Of a stretch of 64,000 nucleotides of DNA, positions 25,748 through 35,347 are shown one piece after another. Each line of letters starts with the position of its first letter. Position 1 is the stretch's first letter. Made by a program: the position numbers and the translations under genes. Below the pieces are notes generated by a model. The model worked only from the letters and a program-made list of their open reading frames with translations, did not search any database and was not told the origin of the DNA. This DNA is from Erwinia persicina (GTDB lineage Bacteria; Pseudomonadota; Gammaproteobacteria; Enterobacterales; Enterobacteriaceae). The DNA is taken from the NCBI RefSeq assembly GCF_014838825.1, contig NZ_JACYMO010000003.1:186001-250000 (forward strand), written 5' to 3'.

Positions 25748-28700
25748 TTACCTCCCGGCAGGCGTACGTTGGCCTGACGCGGTCACCGGACGGATGCGGA
25801 ACCAGATAGCGTACATCGCAGGCAGGAAGATCAGTGTCATTGCGGTTCCCCCGAGGGTTCCTCCAATCAGGGTGTAGGCCAGCGTCCCCCAGAACACCGA
25901 GTGCGTCAGGGGAATAAAGGCCAGCACCGCCGCCAGCGCGGTCAGCAGCACCGGACGGGCGCGCTGTACCGTGGCCTCCACCACCGCCTGGAAAGGTTCC
26001 AGTCCCTCCTGCTCGTTCTGATGAATCTGCCCAATCAGTATCAGCGTGTTACGCATCAGAATGCCCGACAGCGCGATCAGCCCGACCAGCGCATTGATTC
26101 CAAACGGCTGCTGGAACAGCAGCAGCGTGGGCACCACGCCAATCAGCCCCAGCGGGGCGGTCAGGAATACCATCGCCATCGCCGACATTGAACGCACCTG
26201 CAGAATAATAATCAGCAGCGTCATGGCAATCATGATGGGGAACAGCGGCAGCATCGCCTGACTGGCTTTGCCGGACTCCTCAATCGAACCGGCCTGCTCA
26301 ATACGGTATCCCGGCGGAAGCGCATCCACCACCGGCTGCAGGGACCGGCCAATCGCGACCGAGACATCCGGCGGTTGCAGGCCGTCGGCGATATCGCCCC
26401 GCACGGTGATCGTCGGGGTGCGATCGCGGCGTCGCAGCAGGGGATCTTCCATTCCAACGCTGACTTCCCCCACCTGGGACAGGGGAATGCGCTGCCCGGC
26501 AGCACCCACCAGCGTGAACGCAGAAATCTTAGCGGGATCGAGCCGGATGTCACCAGCGGCACGCCCCACCACCTGGACGGAACGAATATCTTCACGCACG
26601 GCCGTAATGGGCACGCCGGCAAGCAGGAACTGCAACTGCTGCGCCACGGAGCTGGAGGTCAGGCCTACGGCCTGTAGCCGGTCCTGATCCAGCGCAAAGT
26701 GCAGGACAGGCGTGCGCGGCCCCCAGTCGCTGTTGACCGTTCTCATCTGCGGGCTGGCCTGCAGGATGCCCTGAACCTTCGCGGCGATGGTACGCAGCAC
26801 CGCGGGATCGGGACCCATTACGCGCCAGGCCACCGGGAACGGGGAGTAGGGGCCGAACACCAGCTGCGTGACCCTGACCCGGGCATCGGGCACCAGGCCG
26901 TCGGCTGCCGCCTGACGCAGACGGCTTTTCAGCGCATCGCGATCCTGTTGGCTGTCGGTCAGCACGACGATCTTGGCAAAGGAGGGATCGGGCAGCTCCG
27001 GGGCCATGGCCAGATAGAAACGCGGCGCGCCCTGGCCGATATAGGCGGTCACAATGCGCGTCTCTTTCTGTTTTTGCAGCCAGGCCTCTACCTTTGCACT
27101 GGCCGCGCTGGTCTGCTCTATCGACGTGCCGTAAGGCATCTGTACTTCAATCAGGACTTCCGGACGGTCGGACGCCGGGAAAAACTGTTTCTTGACCAGC
27201 CCCATACCGATAACCGCCGCGACAAACAGGATGATAACCGTGATCGCCACCAGCCACTTGCGGGCAATCACCTTGCCCAGCAGGGTACGGAAGCGGTTGT
27301 AATGACGGGTGTTATAGATAGCCGCATGGCCACCCGCCACCGGCTTGATCGCCGGCAGCAGTTTCACCCCCAGGTATGGGGTAAAGACCACTGCCACCAC
27401 CCAGGAGGCAATAAGGGCGATGCCGACGATCCAGAACATATTGCTGGTGTACTCGCCTGCGGTGGACTGGGCAAACCCATTGGGCATAAAGCCAATGGCG
27501 GTCACCAGCGTCCCGGAGAGCATCGGTGCAGCCGTATGGCTCCAGGCATAGGCAGAGGCGGCGATGCGGTCATAACCCTCTTCCATTTTCACCACCATCA
27601 TTTCAATGGCAATGATGGCGTCATCCACCAGCAGGCCCAGCGCCAGGATCAGCGAGCCCAGGGTAATACGGTCAAAGTTTTTTCCGCTGGCGGCCATCAC
27701 CACAAACACCACGGCCAGCGTCAGGGGAACCGCTGCTGCCACCACCACGCCAACGCGCCAGCCCATGCTGACGAAACAGACCACCATCACCACCAGCAGC
27801 GCGACGAAGAATTTAACCATAAACTCGTCGACGGCCGAGCTGATGTTTACCGCCTGATCGCTGACTTTGGTCAGAGACATTCCCAGCGGCATGCCGGCAT
27901 TGATCTGTGCGGTCTCTTTGTCCAGCGCCTGGCCCAGATCGAGGCCGTTCCAGCCGTCGCGCATAATCACACCCAGCAGCAGCGCCTGTTCACCGTTGTT
28001 GCGCACGATAAAGGTGGCGGGATCTTCATAGCCTCTTTCCACCGTGGCAACATCGGACAGCTTGAGGGTGCGGCCCTGCACACTGATTGGGGTATTACGG
28101 ATCTTATCCAGCTTGTCGAGCGCACCTTCAAGACGCAGGAAAACCTGCGGACCGTGCGTATCGATCGAACCGGCAGGGGTCAGCAGGTTCTGACCGTTCA
28201 GGGCGTTAAAAATATCCTGGGGCATTACGCCCAGGGTGGCCAGCCTGTCATGAGAGAAGGAAACAAATATACGTTCAGGCTGCTCACCGATGATGTTGAC
28301 CTTTTTCACCCCCGGCACATGCAGGATCCGCTGGCGTAACGCTTCGGCATCGCGCACCAGCTGACGCTGAGGTTCACCTCGGGCTTTCAGCGCGAACAGG
28401 GCAAAGGTCACGTCTGAAAACTCGTCGTTGACCATCGGTCCGATCACCCCGGCGGGCAGATTCTGGCTTTCGTCACTCAGCTTTTTGCGCGCCTGGTAAA
28501 AGGACTCCTGAACCTCACCGGGTGGTGTGCTGTCGAGCAGGGAGACCATGGTGAATGCCATGCCCGGACGGGTATAGGTCTCGGTACGGTCATACCATTT
28601 CAGTTCCTGCAGGCGTTTTTCTAACGGGTCAGCCACCTGGTCCTGCATTTCCTGCGCCGTTGCGCCGGGCCAGGCGGTAATGACGGTCAGCTGCTTGACG

Positions 28701-28837
28701 GTAAACGGAGGGTCTTCTGCCCGTCCCAGCTGAAAGAACGCCAGGATACCTGCAACGGCCACCAGCAGGATCAGAAACAGGGTCACGGAGCGTTCACGCA
28801 CCGCGAGGGCGGAGAGGTTAAAGCGATGCGCACTCAT
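25748..28837 (-). CDS. RND efflux pump, inner-membrane transporter
   Basis: Proton-driven AcrB-like pump of 1029 residues with the usual 12 helices and two large periplasmic loops. Transmembrane helix 4 carries the proton-relay Asp pair in LGLLVDDAIIAIEMM. Other family features are RAEDPPFTVKQLTVITAWPG near the start and a C-terminal GGTLGGTAMTLIFLPAMYAI. The sequence resembles the TriC/MexK-like branch more than AcrB itself, so the substrates cannot be named. Its start overlaps the adaptor stop by 4 bp. The outer-membrane channel is encoded divergently at 30716. Confidence 0.9.
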   Translation of the reverse strand: MSAHRFNLSALAVRERSVTLFLILLVAVAGILAFFQLGRAEDPPFTVKQLTVITAWPGATAQEMQDQVADPLEKRLQELKWYDRTETYTRPGMAFTMVSLLDSTPPGEVQESFYQARKKLSDESQNLPAGVIGPMVNDEFSDVTFALFALKARGEPQRQLVRDAEALRQRILHVPGVKKVNIIGEQPERIFVSFSHDRLATLGVMPQDIFNALNGQNLLTPAGSIDTHGPQVFLRLEGALDKLDKIRNTPISVQGRTLKLSDVATVERGYEDPATFIVRNNGEQALLLGVIMRDGWNGLDLGQALDKETAQINAGMPLGMSLTKVSDQAVNISSAVDEFMVKFFVALLVVMVVCFVSMGWRVGVVVAAAVPLTLAVVFVVMAASGKNFDRITLGSLILALGLLVDDAIIAIEMMVVKMEEGYDRIAASAYAWSHTAAPMLSGTLVTAIGFMPNGFAQSTAGEYTSNMFWIVGIALIASWVVAVVFTPYLGVKLLPAIKPVAGGHAAIYNTRHYNRFRTLLGKVIARKWLVAITVIILFVAAVIGMGLVKKQFFPASDRPEVLIEVQMPYGTSIEQTSAASAKVEAWLQKQKETRIVTAYIGQGAPRFYLAMAPELPDPSFAKIVVLTDSQQDRDALKSRLRQAAADGLVPDARVRVTQLVFGPYSPFPVAWRVMGPDPAVLRTIAAKVQGILQASPQMRTVNSDWGPRTPVLHFALDQDRLQAVGLTSSSVAQQLQFLLAGVPITAVREDIRSVQVVGRAAGDIRLDPAKISAFTLVGAAGQRIPLSQVGEVSVGMEDPLLRRRDRTPTITVRGDIADGLQPPDVSVAIGRSLQPVVDALPPGYRIEQAGSIEESGKASQAMLPLFPIMIAMTLLIIILQVRSMSAMAMVFLTAPLGLIGVVPTLLLFQQPFGINALVGLIALSGILMRNTLILIGQIHQNEQEGLEPFQAVVEATVQRARPVLLTALAAVLAFIPLTHSVFWGTLAYTLIGGTLGGTAMTLIFLPAMYAIWFRIRPVTASGQRTPAGR

Positions 28838-29937
28838 GGCTGGGCTCCCGGAACATTTTGCACGGCCAGGCGTACTTTTTCCCCGCTGTGAAGCAGATGG
28901 GCACCCAGTGCCACGACCTGCTCACCGCGCGCCAGTTTCCCCGTCACGCGGGCGGTATCATCACTCAGGCTGATAACCTGTACGGCGCGCCAGGTGACGG
29001 TCGCCGGCTTGCCCTTCACTACCCACACGCCGGGCCCCTGGCCTGCGTCGTACACGGCGGCGATCGGCACCTCCACGCCCGGACGGGCATCGGCGGTTTG
29101 TGGCAGGCGCAGCGTCACCGTAGCGCCAAGCGGGGCGCGGGCAAGGGCGTCCTGCAGAACGTAGCGGGCTTCATAGGTGCGGGTCACGCTGTCAGCAGAG
29201 TCAGACAGCACCCGCAGGGTGGCCGCGACGGGTGCATCTTTATTGCCGTACAGTGAGGCCCAGGCGATAGAGTGAAGCGCAGGACGCAAGGTTTCAGGGA
29301 GTTGCACAACGGCTTCGCGTTGTCCTGCCCGGGCCACGCGCACCACGGCCTGTCCGGCGCTGACCACCTGGCCGGGTTCGGCCAGGGTTTCCATCACCAC
29401 GCCGTCCGCATCGGCCCGCAGCACGGCATAGGTCGAGGCGTTACGCGATACATCGGCCTGTGCCTGGGCGGCGTTCAGATCGGCCTTTGCCGCTTCTGCC
29501 GTGGCCTTAATCTGGCTGTAAGACGAGGCCGAGATGGCCCCGGCGGAGACCAGACCCCGGTAACGACGCTCGTCTTCCGTGGCCTGCACAGCGCGGGCGC
29601 GGGCAGCGGTCACCGCCTCCTGTTGAGCGCGAACCTGCAGCCCGAGATCAACGGGATCCAGGCGCATCAGCGGCTGCCCCTTGCTGACGCTTTGTCCGCT
29701 ATCGACAAGGCGTTCCAGCACCTTACCTGATACCCGGAAGCCCAGATCGCTTTGTGTACGCGCGGCAACAACGCCGGTAAAGGTGCGTGAAGATGCGGCG
29801 GCATCCTGCACGCTGGCCACCCGCACCAGCGGAGGCTGATTGCGGGGATCTCCGGCCTCTGAAGGGGGATCGCCACAGGCGGCCAGGGTCAGGGGCAGCA
29901 GACAGACAGCAATGGTAACAGGTCGTAGCCGAAGCAT
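28834..29937 (-). CDS. RND efflux periplasmic adaptor (lipoprotein)
   Basis: Membrane fusion protein of 367 residues linking pump and channel. The lipoprotein signal ends in the lipobox LAAC at residue 21. It then shows the HlyD/AcrA layout: lipoyl half-motif SGKVLERLVDSGQSVSKGQP, a helical hairpin (about 90-165) and the second lipoyl half LAEPGQVVSAGQAVVRVARA. It is the first gene after a TetR operator at 29983-30009 and is coupled to the pump gene. Confidence 0.9.
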   Translation of the reverse strand: MLRLRPVTIAVCLLPLTLAACGDPPSEAGDPRNQPPLVRVASVQDAAASSRTFTGVVAARTQSDLGFRVSGKVLERLVDSGQSVSKGQPLMRLDPVDLGLQVRAQQEAVTAARARAVQATEDERRYRGLVSAGAISASSYSQIKATAEAAKADLNAAQAQADVSRNASTYAVLRADADGVVMETLAEPGQVVSAGQAVVRVARAGQREAVVQLPETLRPALHSIAWASLYGNKDAPVAATLRVLSDSADSVTRTYEARYVLQDALARAPLGATVTLRLPQTADARPGVEVPIAAVYDAGQGPGVWVVKGKPATVTWRAVQVISLSDDTARVTGKLARGEQVVALGAHLLHSGEKVRLAVQNVPGAQP

Positions 29938-29982
29938 GGGTTCCCTTACTTTTTGAAAAGAGCAGAAACCGCATTCTGTAAC

Positions 29983-30009
29983 TAGTGACCAAATATGTCA
30001 ATGGTCACT
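29983..30009. promoter_or_regulatory. TetR-type operator before the adaptor-pump genes
   Basis: TAGTGACCA at 29983-29991 is inverted as TGGTCACT at 30002-30009, with a 10-base spacer. The same half-sites and the same spacer occur at 30661-30688, so one repressor should control both transcripts. It lies between the regulator stop (30011) and the adaptor start (29937). Confidence 0.8.
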
Positions 30010-30010
30010 T

Positions 30011-30625
30011 TCAGGGAGCCAGGCTGCGCAGGATCAGCGCTGCCAGCTGAACCGCCCCTTCCTCGGCAATTTCCAGATTAAATTGCAGCTGAACCGGATT
30101 CATATAAGGGCGGATCACCAGGTAGATAGCACTGGCGGCCTCGTCGAGCGGGGTCTTTCGTTCGAACTCACCCGACTCCCGGCCCTGATGCAAAATGTCC
30201 TGTATCAGCAGTCGCAGATGTTCTTCATGTCCTTTGATTGACGGCCAGCGATCGCGGGCCGCTACGGCGGCAATGTCATACAGTTTACGATCGTGGAAAA
30301 ACAGCTCTCTGCCGGTGTCGGAAAGCGTGCGGAACAGGCGGCGGAGCTTGTCGGAGGCGGTCGGGGCCTCCGCGATGGCACTGTCGACGCGCGCCATGAT
30401 CATCGCCAGGCGGTTGGCACAGATCACTTCACCGATTGCCTGTTTCGAGTCGAAAAACTTATAGATATAGGCTTTTGAAAAACCGATGGCTTTGGCCAGA
30501 TCGGACACGGTGGTTTTTTCGTAACCGTAATGACCGAAGTGTACGGTCGCCGCCTCGACGATCTGGTCGCGCACGCTGTGCTCGGAGGGCCCGCGTGACG
30601 GGGGCAGAGGGGTATTTTCAGTCAT
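30011..30625 (-). CDS. TetR-family repressor of the efflux divergon
   Basis: Repressor of about 204 residues from ATG 30625 (a GTG at 30634 is also possible). The N-terminal helix-turn-helix is clear: IVEAATVHFGHYGYEKTTVS, then DLAKAIGFSKAYIYKFFDSK. The ligand-binding C-terminus carries the TetR_C_7-like LYDIAAVAARDRWPSIKGH. It lies between the efflux genes, with matching palindromes in its own promoter region and just after its stop. It probably represses itself, the pump and the divergent channel gene. Confidence 0.88.
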   Translation of the reverse strand: MTENTPLPPSRGPSEHSVRDQIVEAATVHFGHYGYEKTTVSDLAKAIGFSKAYIYKFFDSKQAIGEVICANRLAMIMARVDSAIAEAPTASDKLRRLFRTLSDTGRELFFHDRKLYDIAAVAARDRWPSIKGHEEHLRLLIQDILHQGRESGEFERKTPLDEAASAIYLVIRPYMNPVQLQFNLEIAEEGAVQLAALILRSLAP

Positions 30626-30652
30626 ATTCACCACTTAGCTTGTAGAGCCTGA

Positions 30653-30688
30653 TTGACAACTAGTGACCATTTGGTAATCTGGTCACTA
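30653..30688 (+). promoter_or_regulatory. Promoter and overlapping TetR operator of the channel-MFS genes
   Basis: TTGACA (30653-30658) and TAATCT (30675-30680) form a sigma-70 promoter with a 16-base spacer. A perfect inverted repeat, TAGTGACCA (30661-30669) and TGGTCACTA (30680-30688), covers the spacer and the -10. A bound repressor would block polymerase directly. Confidence 0.8.
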
Positions 30689-30715
30689 TCTTAACGCGTT
30701 TCCCAAGGAATCTCC

Positions 30716-32224
30716 ATGTCTTCCCTGCGTTCCCTTGTTGTGGCTGTGAGCAGCACGTTGCTGTTCGGCTGTGCCGTTGGCCCGGACTATCACAGACCCG
30801 GGGTTCCATTACAAGCGCGTTACCTGAGCCAGCCTTCTGCGGGCGAACGCGCCGCACTACCGGTCACCTCGCTGGCTGTCTGGTGGCAGGGATTTAACGA
30901 TCCTGTGATGACTCACCTGATTTCGCAAGCCCTGGCGCAGAATCTCGATCTGACGCAGGCTATCGCCCGTGTCGCTCAGACGCGCGCCGGACTGGGAACG
31001 GCGACTGCCGCACTGCTGCCGTCAGGTAATATCAGCGCCCAGGCCGGACGCGCCCGCGAATCAACGGAAACCCCGCTGGGGAGAGTTCTCAGTACCACTC
31101 CGGACTATGACCGCTACGGCAGTCGCTGGGAAACCAACCTGGGAGCCAGCTGGGAGCTGGACCTGGCGGGGGGACAGCGGCGTCAGCGTCAGGCCGCGCT
31201 GGCGGAATATCAGGCTGCGCAGGCGGATGTAGTGGCAACCCGACTGGCCGTCGCCGCACAAACGGCGGATCTCTATATTACCGTTCGCGGCCTGCAGATG
31301 CGGCTTGAGATTGCCCGCCAGCAGTCCGCAACGCAGCGGATGCTGCTGGAAAAAGTCAGACTGCGCCAGCGCGAGGGCATCGCGGCAGATTATCAGGTGC
31401 GCCAGACCGAAGGGGCGCTGTCACAGGTGGACGCTACGCTGCCAGTCCTGCGTAACGGGCTGGAGACGGCCATGAATGCGCTGGATGTGATGTTAGCCAC
31501 GCCGCCCGGCACGCAGCGCCGCCTGCTGGAGGTGCCTGTGGGGCTGCCAGCGATCCCGTCGATGAGCGATACCGGAACCCCCGGCGATCTGCTGAGGCGC
31601 AGGCCTGACCTGATTGTGGCAGAGCGTCGTCTGGCGGCGTCAAATGCGCGCATCGGGGTCGCTATCGCGGAGTATTACCCCAAATTTAGCCTCAGCGCCT
31701 TGCTGGGCAGTGCGACCTCGCTTTCCGACGGCCATCTGTTCAGCGGCCCCGCCAGCCAGTCGTCAGTGGGGCTTGGCCTGCAGTGGCGTTTGTTTGATTT
31801 TGGCCGTATCAATGCCGACATTGACCGTGCCAGGGGCCAGGAGGCTGAAGCGCTGGCGGCCTATCGTCAGTCGGTGCTGCGCGCAACAGAAGAGGTTGAA
31901 AATGCCTTTTCCGCGCTGATCAACCGGGAACAGCAGGCGAGGATCCTGGCGCAGGGAGAGGCGTCCCTGACCCAGGCCCGTGCCTCTTCGTATGCTGCCT
32001 GGCAGAACGGTGCGGCCAGCCTGATTGACGTGTTGCAGGCGGATGATACCCGGCTTCAGGCGTCGGATGGCCTTGTGATGGCACAAACGGCATCAGCCCG
32101 CGCCGCCGTAGCAGCCTTTCTCGCCCTCGGGGGCGGATGGCAGCCGCCGGCGCGGGATGAAGCGGCCTTCGCCGCCACCGATCGTGCCGTCAGCCATGTC
32201 CGCTCCGCAGGAGTTCAACCGTGA
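30716..32224 (+). CDS. Outer-membrane efflux channel, NodT family lipoprotein
   Basis: TolC-like channel of 502 residues anchored as a lipoprotein. The lipobox is LLFGC near residue 19, followed by the family opening AVGPDYHRPG. Two OEP repeats are visible, with GASWELDLAGGQRRQRQAAL in the first and LQWRLFDFGRINADIDRARG in the second. The late signature ASSYAAWQNGAASLIDVLQA is also present. It completes the tripartite pump with the adaptor and RND genes on the other strand and is coupled to the MFS gene. Confidence 0.9.
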   Translation: MSSLRSLVVAVSSTLLFGCAVGPDYHRPGVPLQARYLSQPSAGERAALPVTSLAVWWQGFNDPVMTHLISQALAQNLDLTQAIARVAQTRAGLGTATAALLPSGNISAQAGRARESTETPLGRVLSTTPDYDRYGSRWETNLGASWELDLAGGQRRQRQAALAEYQAAQADVVATRLAVAAQTADLYITVRGLQMRLEIARQQSATQRMLLEKVRLRQREGIAADYQVRQTEGALSQVDATLPVLRNGLETAMNALDVMLATPPGTQRRLLEVPVGLPAIPSMSDTGTPGDLLRRRPDLIVAERRLAASNARIGVAIAEYYPKFSLSALLGSATSLSDGHLFSGPASQSSVGLGLQWRLFDFGRINADIDRARGQEAEALAAYRQSVLRATEEVENAFSALINREQQARILAQGEASLTQARASSYAAWQNGAASLIDVLQADDTRLQASDGLVMAQTASARAAVAAFLALGGGWQPPARDEAAFAATDRAVSHVRSAGVQP

Positions 32225-33429
32225 GTTCGCCTGAACCGTCCCGGGCCGTCCGCCCCCTGACGGGAAAGATCGTTGCGCTACTGGCAGGATTAGCCGCTAT
32301 TGGCATGCTGTCGACGAATATTATCCTGCCGGCCTTCCCGGAGATGGGCAGGGCGCTGGGCGTATCCACCCGCGAGCTGGGGTTGACACTGTCGGCATTC
32401 TTTATCGCGTTCGCCTTTGGCCAGCTGGTGGTGGGCCCGCTGGCGGATCGCTTCGGGCGGCAGAAACTGGTCCTGGGCGGGCTGGCGGTATTTGTCACCG
32501 GCAGCGTGCTGGCGGGCTGTGCGGACAGCCTGGCACAGATGATTACCGGCCGGGTGATTCAGGCGCTGGGGGTCTGCGCAACGTCGGTTCTGTCCCGGGC
32601 CATTGCCCGCGATCTTTACGAGGGGGACACACTCGCCCGTGCGCTCTCGCTGACGATGATTGCCACGGCCGCCGCACCGGGCTTTTCGCCCCTGCTGGGC
32701 AGCCTGTTAACGCTGGCGTTCGGATGGCGGGCCATGTTCCTGCTGGTGGGGCTGAGCGCCGTGGTGCTTGCCGTGTGCTACCGGTGGGGGATGGGAGAAA
32801 CCCATCCCGCCGACCGGCGCGCACCGCATTTGGCCGGCACGGTGATCCGCGCCTACTGCCGGCTGCTCACAGACCGGCGTTTTATCCTGCCTGCGTTGTC
32901 GATGGCGCTGCTGATGAGCGGGCTGTTCGCCGCTTTCGCTGCGGCTCCGGCCATTCTGATGAACGGGATGGGGCTGTCCCCGCTCCAGGCCGGATACTTC
33001 TTTGCCTCGACGGTGTTTGTGGTCTTCTCGGCGGGACTGGCTGCGCCGCGACTGGCCCGCCGTTTTGGATCAGCCAGGGTGGCTGCCGCCGGGATCGCTA
33101 TCGCCGCCCTGGGGGGGCTGGTGCTCTTTTGGGGACCGGCCCACCCCGGACCTGGGGCGTATGCGCTTTCGATGGTGCTGTTTCTTCTGGGGATGGGGCT
33201 GGCTAACCCGCTGGGGACGGCGCTGGCCATGGGTCCGTTTGGTCGGGAGGCGGGGCTGGCTTCCGCCCTGTTTGGCTTTCTGCAGATGGCCGCAGCGGCC
33301 CTCGCGACCTGGCTGGGGTCGGTACTGACCTTTGCCCCGGTAAGCACGCTCGGCGGCCTGCAGACCAGCGCCTGCCTGATGGCGTTGCTGCTGCTGATGA
33401 TGCGCAACGCGGCGACGTCGCCACCCTGA
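32221..33429 (+). CDS. MFS drug efflux transporter, Bcr/CflA type
   Basis: Inner-membrane exporter of 402 residues with 12 predicted helices. The GTG start overlaps the upstream TGA. The DHA1 motif A is GPLADRFGRQKLVLGGLAVF between helices 2 and 3. The Bcr/CflA character is shown by NIILPAFPEMGRALGVS, GRVIQALGVCATSVLSRAIA and RDLYEG. It shares a transcript and an operator with the outer-membrane channel, so it belongs to the same induced resistance module. Its substrate is unknown. Confidence 0.85.
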   Translation: MSSPEPSRAVRPLTGKIVALLAGLAAIGMLSTNIILPAFPEMGRALGVSTRELGLTLSAFFIAFAFGQLVVGPLADRFGRQKLVLGGLAVFVTGSVLAGCADSLAQMITGRVIQALGVCATSVLSRAIARDLYEGDTLARALSLTMIATAAAPGFSPLLGSLLTLAFGWRAMFLLVGLSAVVLAVCYRWGMGETHPADRRAPHLAGTVIRAYCRLLTDRRFILPALSMALLMSGLFAAFAAAPAILMNGMGLSPLQAGYFFASTVFVVFSAGLAAPRLARRFGSARVAAAGIAIAALGGLVLFWGPAHPGPGAYALSMVLFLLGMGLANPLGTALAMGPFGREAGLASALFGFLQMAAAALATWLGSVLTFAPVSTLGGLQTSACLMALLLLMMRNAATSPP

Positions 33430-33468
33430 CGCCAGCCTTCCTCCGCGCGGTGATCTGCCGCCACTGAC

Positions 33469-33495
33469 TAAATTTTCCGCTCTCGCGGCCGATAA
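33469..33495 (+). promoter_or_regulatory. Sigma-28 (FliA) flagellar-class promoter
   Basis: TAAA (33469-33472), 15 bases, then GCCGATAA (33488-33495): an exact match to the enterobacterial FliA consensus TAAA-N15-GCCGATAA. It lies about 216 bp upstream of the chemoreceptor start, so transcription would include a long leader. Within the leader, GGATCCTGATG occurs twice (near 33549 and 33592). Confidence 0.85.
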
Positions 33496-33711
33496 CATGA
33501 TCGGTTTGTTAAACAACATCACAATGCCTGCTTTATCATTGTGCATCCGGATCCTGATGGGCTGAAACAAAAAAACAGAGCCGGATTCACAGGATCCTGA
33601 TGATTTTTTTGACTTACACACACTGATGCTGACTGCAATTATGCTGTTACGGAATGCCCGTATGCGATTGACAGAGAGCATGAAATTCCGACCCTGATGT
33701 AAGGTAAAAAC

Positions 33712-35298
33712 ATGCTCAGAATAAAAAATATGAAACTCAGCGTGATGCTGAGTCTGGCGTTTCTGGTGGTTATTGCCGGCGGCGTACTGGTCTCCGTTTT
33801 TGCGGGAATTAAACTGTCTGATGCCAACGATCAGCAGAAACTCACCAGCGCCCGGCTGGACGACCTGCAGATACTGCGGACGGTGAAGGATAACGCCACC
33901 CTGCAGTCAACGCTGATGCTGCGGGCACTGGCGACAGAAGAGGGTGCCGTTGCGCCTGACATGCTGGCGCAGATTGAACAGGCCCAGTCCGGTAATCAGG
34001 CCATCACCACACGCTTCCGTCAGCTGGTGGAAGGGGCGAAATCGCTGCCAGGCATTAATCTGCAGGAAGTCGAGGAAGCCTCGACGCTGCTGGCTGGCAT
34101 CGAGCAGACGCAGCCGGCGTTCGTGGCGGCGATGACCCGTCTGCTACAGTTGAAAAGTAGCAACGATATGGCGGGCACCCGCGCGCTGATCACCGGGCCG
34201 TTAAAGGTGGCGCAGGATGCCTACCTGACGGCAATTGACGCCATGGTCAGTTACCAGAGCCGCGTGACCAAAGGCACGGCCGTACAGTCACAGGAGAGCC
34301 TCTCCGGGGTGTTCGTGACGCTGATCGTCCTGACGCTGGCGTCGGTGGCGCTGGGTCTGCTGATGAGTGGTTTGATTACCCGTCATATCAAGCGGCAGTT
34401 AGGGGGCGAACCGGTTCAGGCCCAGCGCCTGGCCTCGGCCATCGCGGATGGCGACCTCAATACGCCGGTCGAACTGCGGGCAAAGGATACCACCAGCCTG
34501 CTGGCGTCTCTTGATGTGATGCAGACGCGCCTGCGGAGTCTGGTCACGCAGATCAAAGAGACGGCGGCATCGGTGTCGCTGGCGTCGGATGAGATTGCCC
34601 AGGGGAATACCGAGCTTTCTTCCCGTACGGAGCAGCAGGCAGCGGCCCTGCAGCAGACCGCGGCGAGCATGGAGCAACTGACGGCCACCATCAGAAATAA
34701 CTCCCAGAGCGCCACGCAGACCGCCTCGTCTGCACGCGGTGCGGCGGTGCTGGCGCGCGAAGGTGAGGAGCACGTCCAGACCATGGGCAGCACGATGAAA
34801 GATATCGCGCAGAGTTCAGGTAAAATTCGTGATATTACCGGCGTGATCGAAGGCATTGCTTTCCAGACCAATATTCTGGCGCTGAACGCGGCCGTGGAAG
34901 CGGCGCGTGCCGGTGAGCAGGGGCGTGGGTTTGCCGTGGTGGCAGGTGAAGTGCGTATCCTTGCACAGCGCAGCGCCACCGCCGCCCGTGAGATCAAGGC
35001 GCTGATCGCGGAAGCGGTTGCCGAAGTGGAAAACGGCGTGACGGTGGCGGACAACACCGGACGCAGCATTGTGGCGGTGGTCAGCATGGTGAGTGAGCTT
35101 GCCGCGTCAATGGATGAAATCGCCCTGGCCTCCGGCGAGCAGATGCTGGGCATTTCCCAGATCAGCACCGCCGTCAGCCAGATGGATAATGTGACGCAGA
35201 GCAATGCGGCGCTGGTGGAAGAGTCTTCTACCGCGTCACAGTCGCTGGCAGAGCAGGTTCACAGCCTGCAGGCGATGACCGATACCTTCCGCGTATAA
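33712..35298 (+). CDS. Methyl-accepting chemotaxis protein
   Basis: Chemoreceptor of 528 residues. The layout is: membrane helix 1 (about 8-30), a periplasmic four-helix-bundle ligand domain (about 35-190), helix 2 (about 195-218), HAMP (RHIKRQLGGEPVQAQRLASA onwards), and a cytoplasmic signalling coiled coil. The conserved hairpin tip is GIAFQTNILALNAAVEAARA, followed by GEQGRGFAVVAGEVRILAQR. There is no NWETF-type CheR/CheB tether at the C-terminus (it ends MTDTFRV), so it depends on other receptors for efficient methylation. The FliA promoter places it in the flagellar class 3 regulon. The ligand is unknown. Confidence 0.93.
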   Translation: MLRIKNMKLSVMLSLAFLVVIAGGVLVSVFAGIKLSDANDQQKLTSARLDDLQILRTVKDNATLQSTLMLRALATEEGAVAPDMLAQIEQAQSGNQAITTRFRQLVEGAKSLPGINLQEVEEASTLLAGIEQTQPAFVAAMTRLLQLKSSNDMAGTRALITGPLKVAQDAYLTAIDAMVSYQSRVTKGTAVQSQESLSGVFVTLIVLTLASVALGLLMSGLITRHIKRQLGGEPVQAQRLASAIADGDLNTPVELRAKDTTSLLASLDVMQTRLRSLVTQIKETAASVSLASDEIAQGNTELSSRTEQQAAALQQTAASMEQLTATIRNNSQSATQTASSARGAAVLAREGEEHVQTMGSTMKDIAQSSGKIRDITGVIEGIAFQTNILALNAAVEAARAGEQGRGFAVVAGEVRILAQRSATAAREIKALIAEAVAEVENGVTVADNTGRSIVAVVSMVSELAASMDEIALASGEQMLGISQISTAVSQMDNVTQSNAALVEESSTASQSLAEQVHSLQAMTDTFRV

Positions 35299-35308
35299 TC
35301 TCCCGGTA

Positions 35309-35332
35309 GGGCGGGCCTGTTGCGGTCCGCCC
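35309..35332 (+). terminator. Hairpin after the chemoreceptor gene
   Basis: GGGCGGGCC pairs with GGTCCGCCC (one G-T) around TGTTGC, 10 bp after the stop. No T-tract follows, so termination efficiency is uncertain. Confidence 0.5.
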
Positions 35333-35347
35333 GTATCCGTTGTCAGA

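Noticed and set aside
26699..28339. 546-codon plus-strand frame opposite the RND pump
   Set aside because: Antisense shadow of a clear 1029-residue RND gene; composition is not protein-like.
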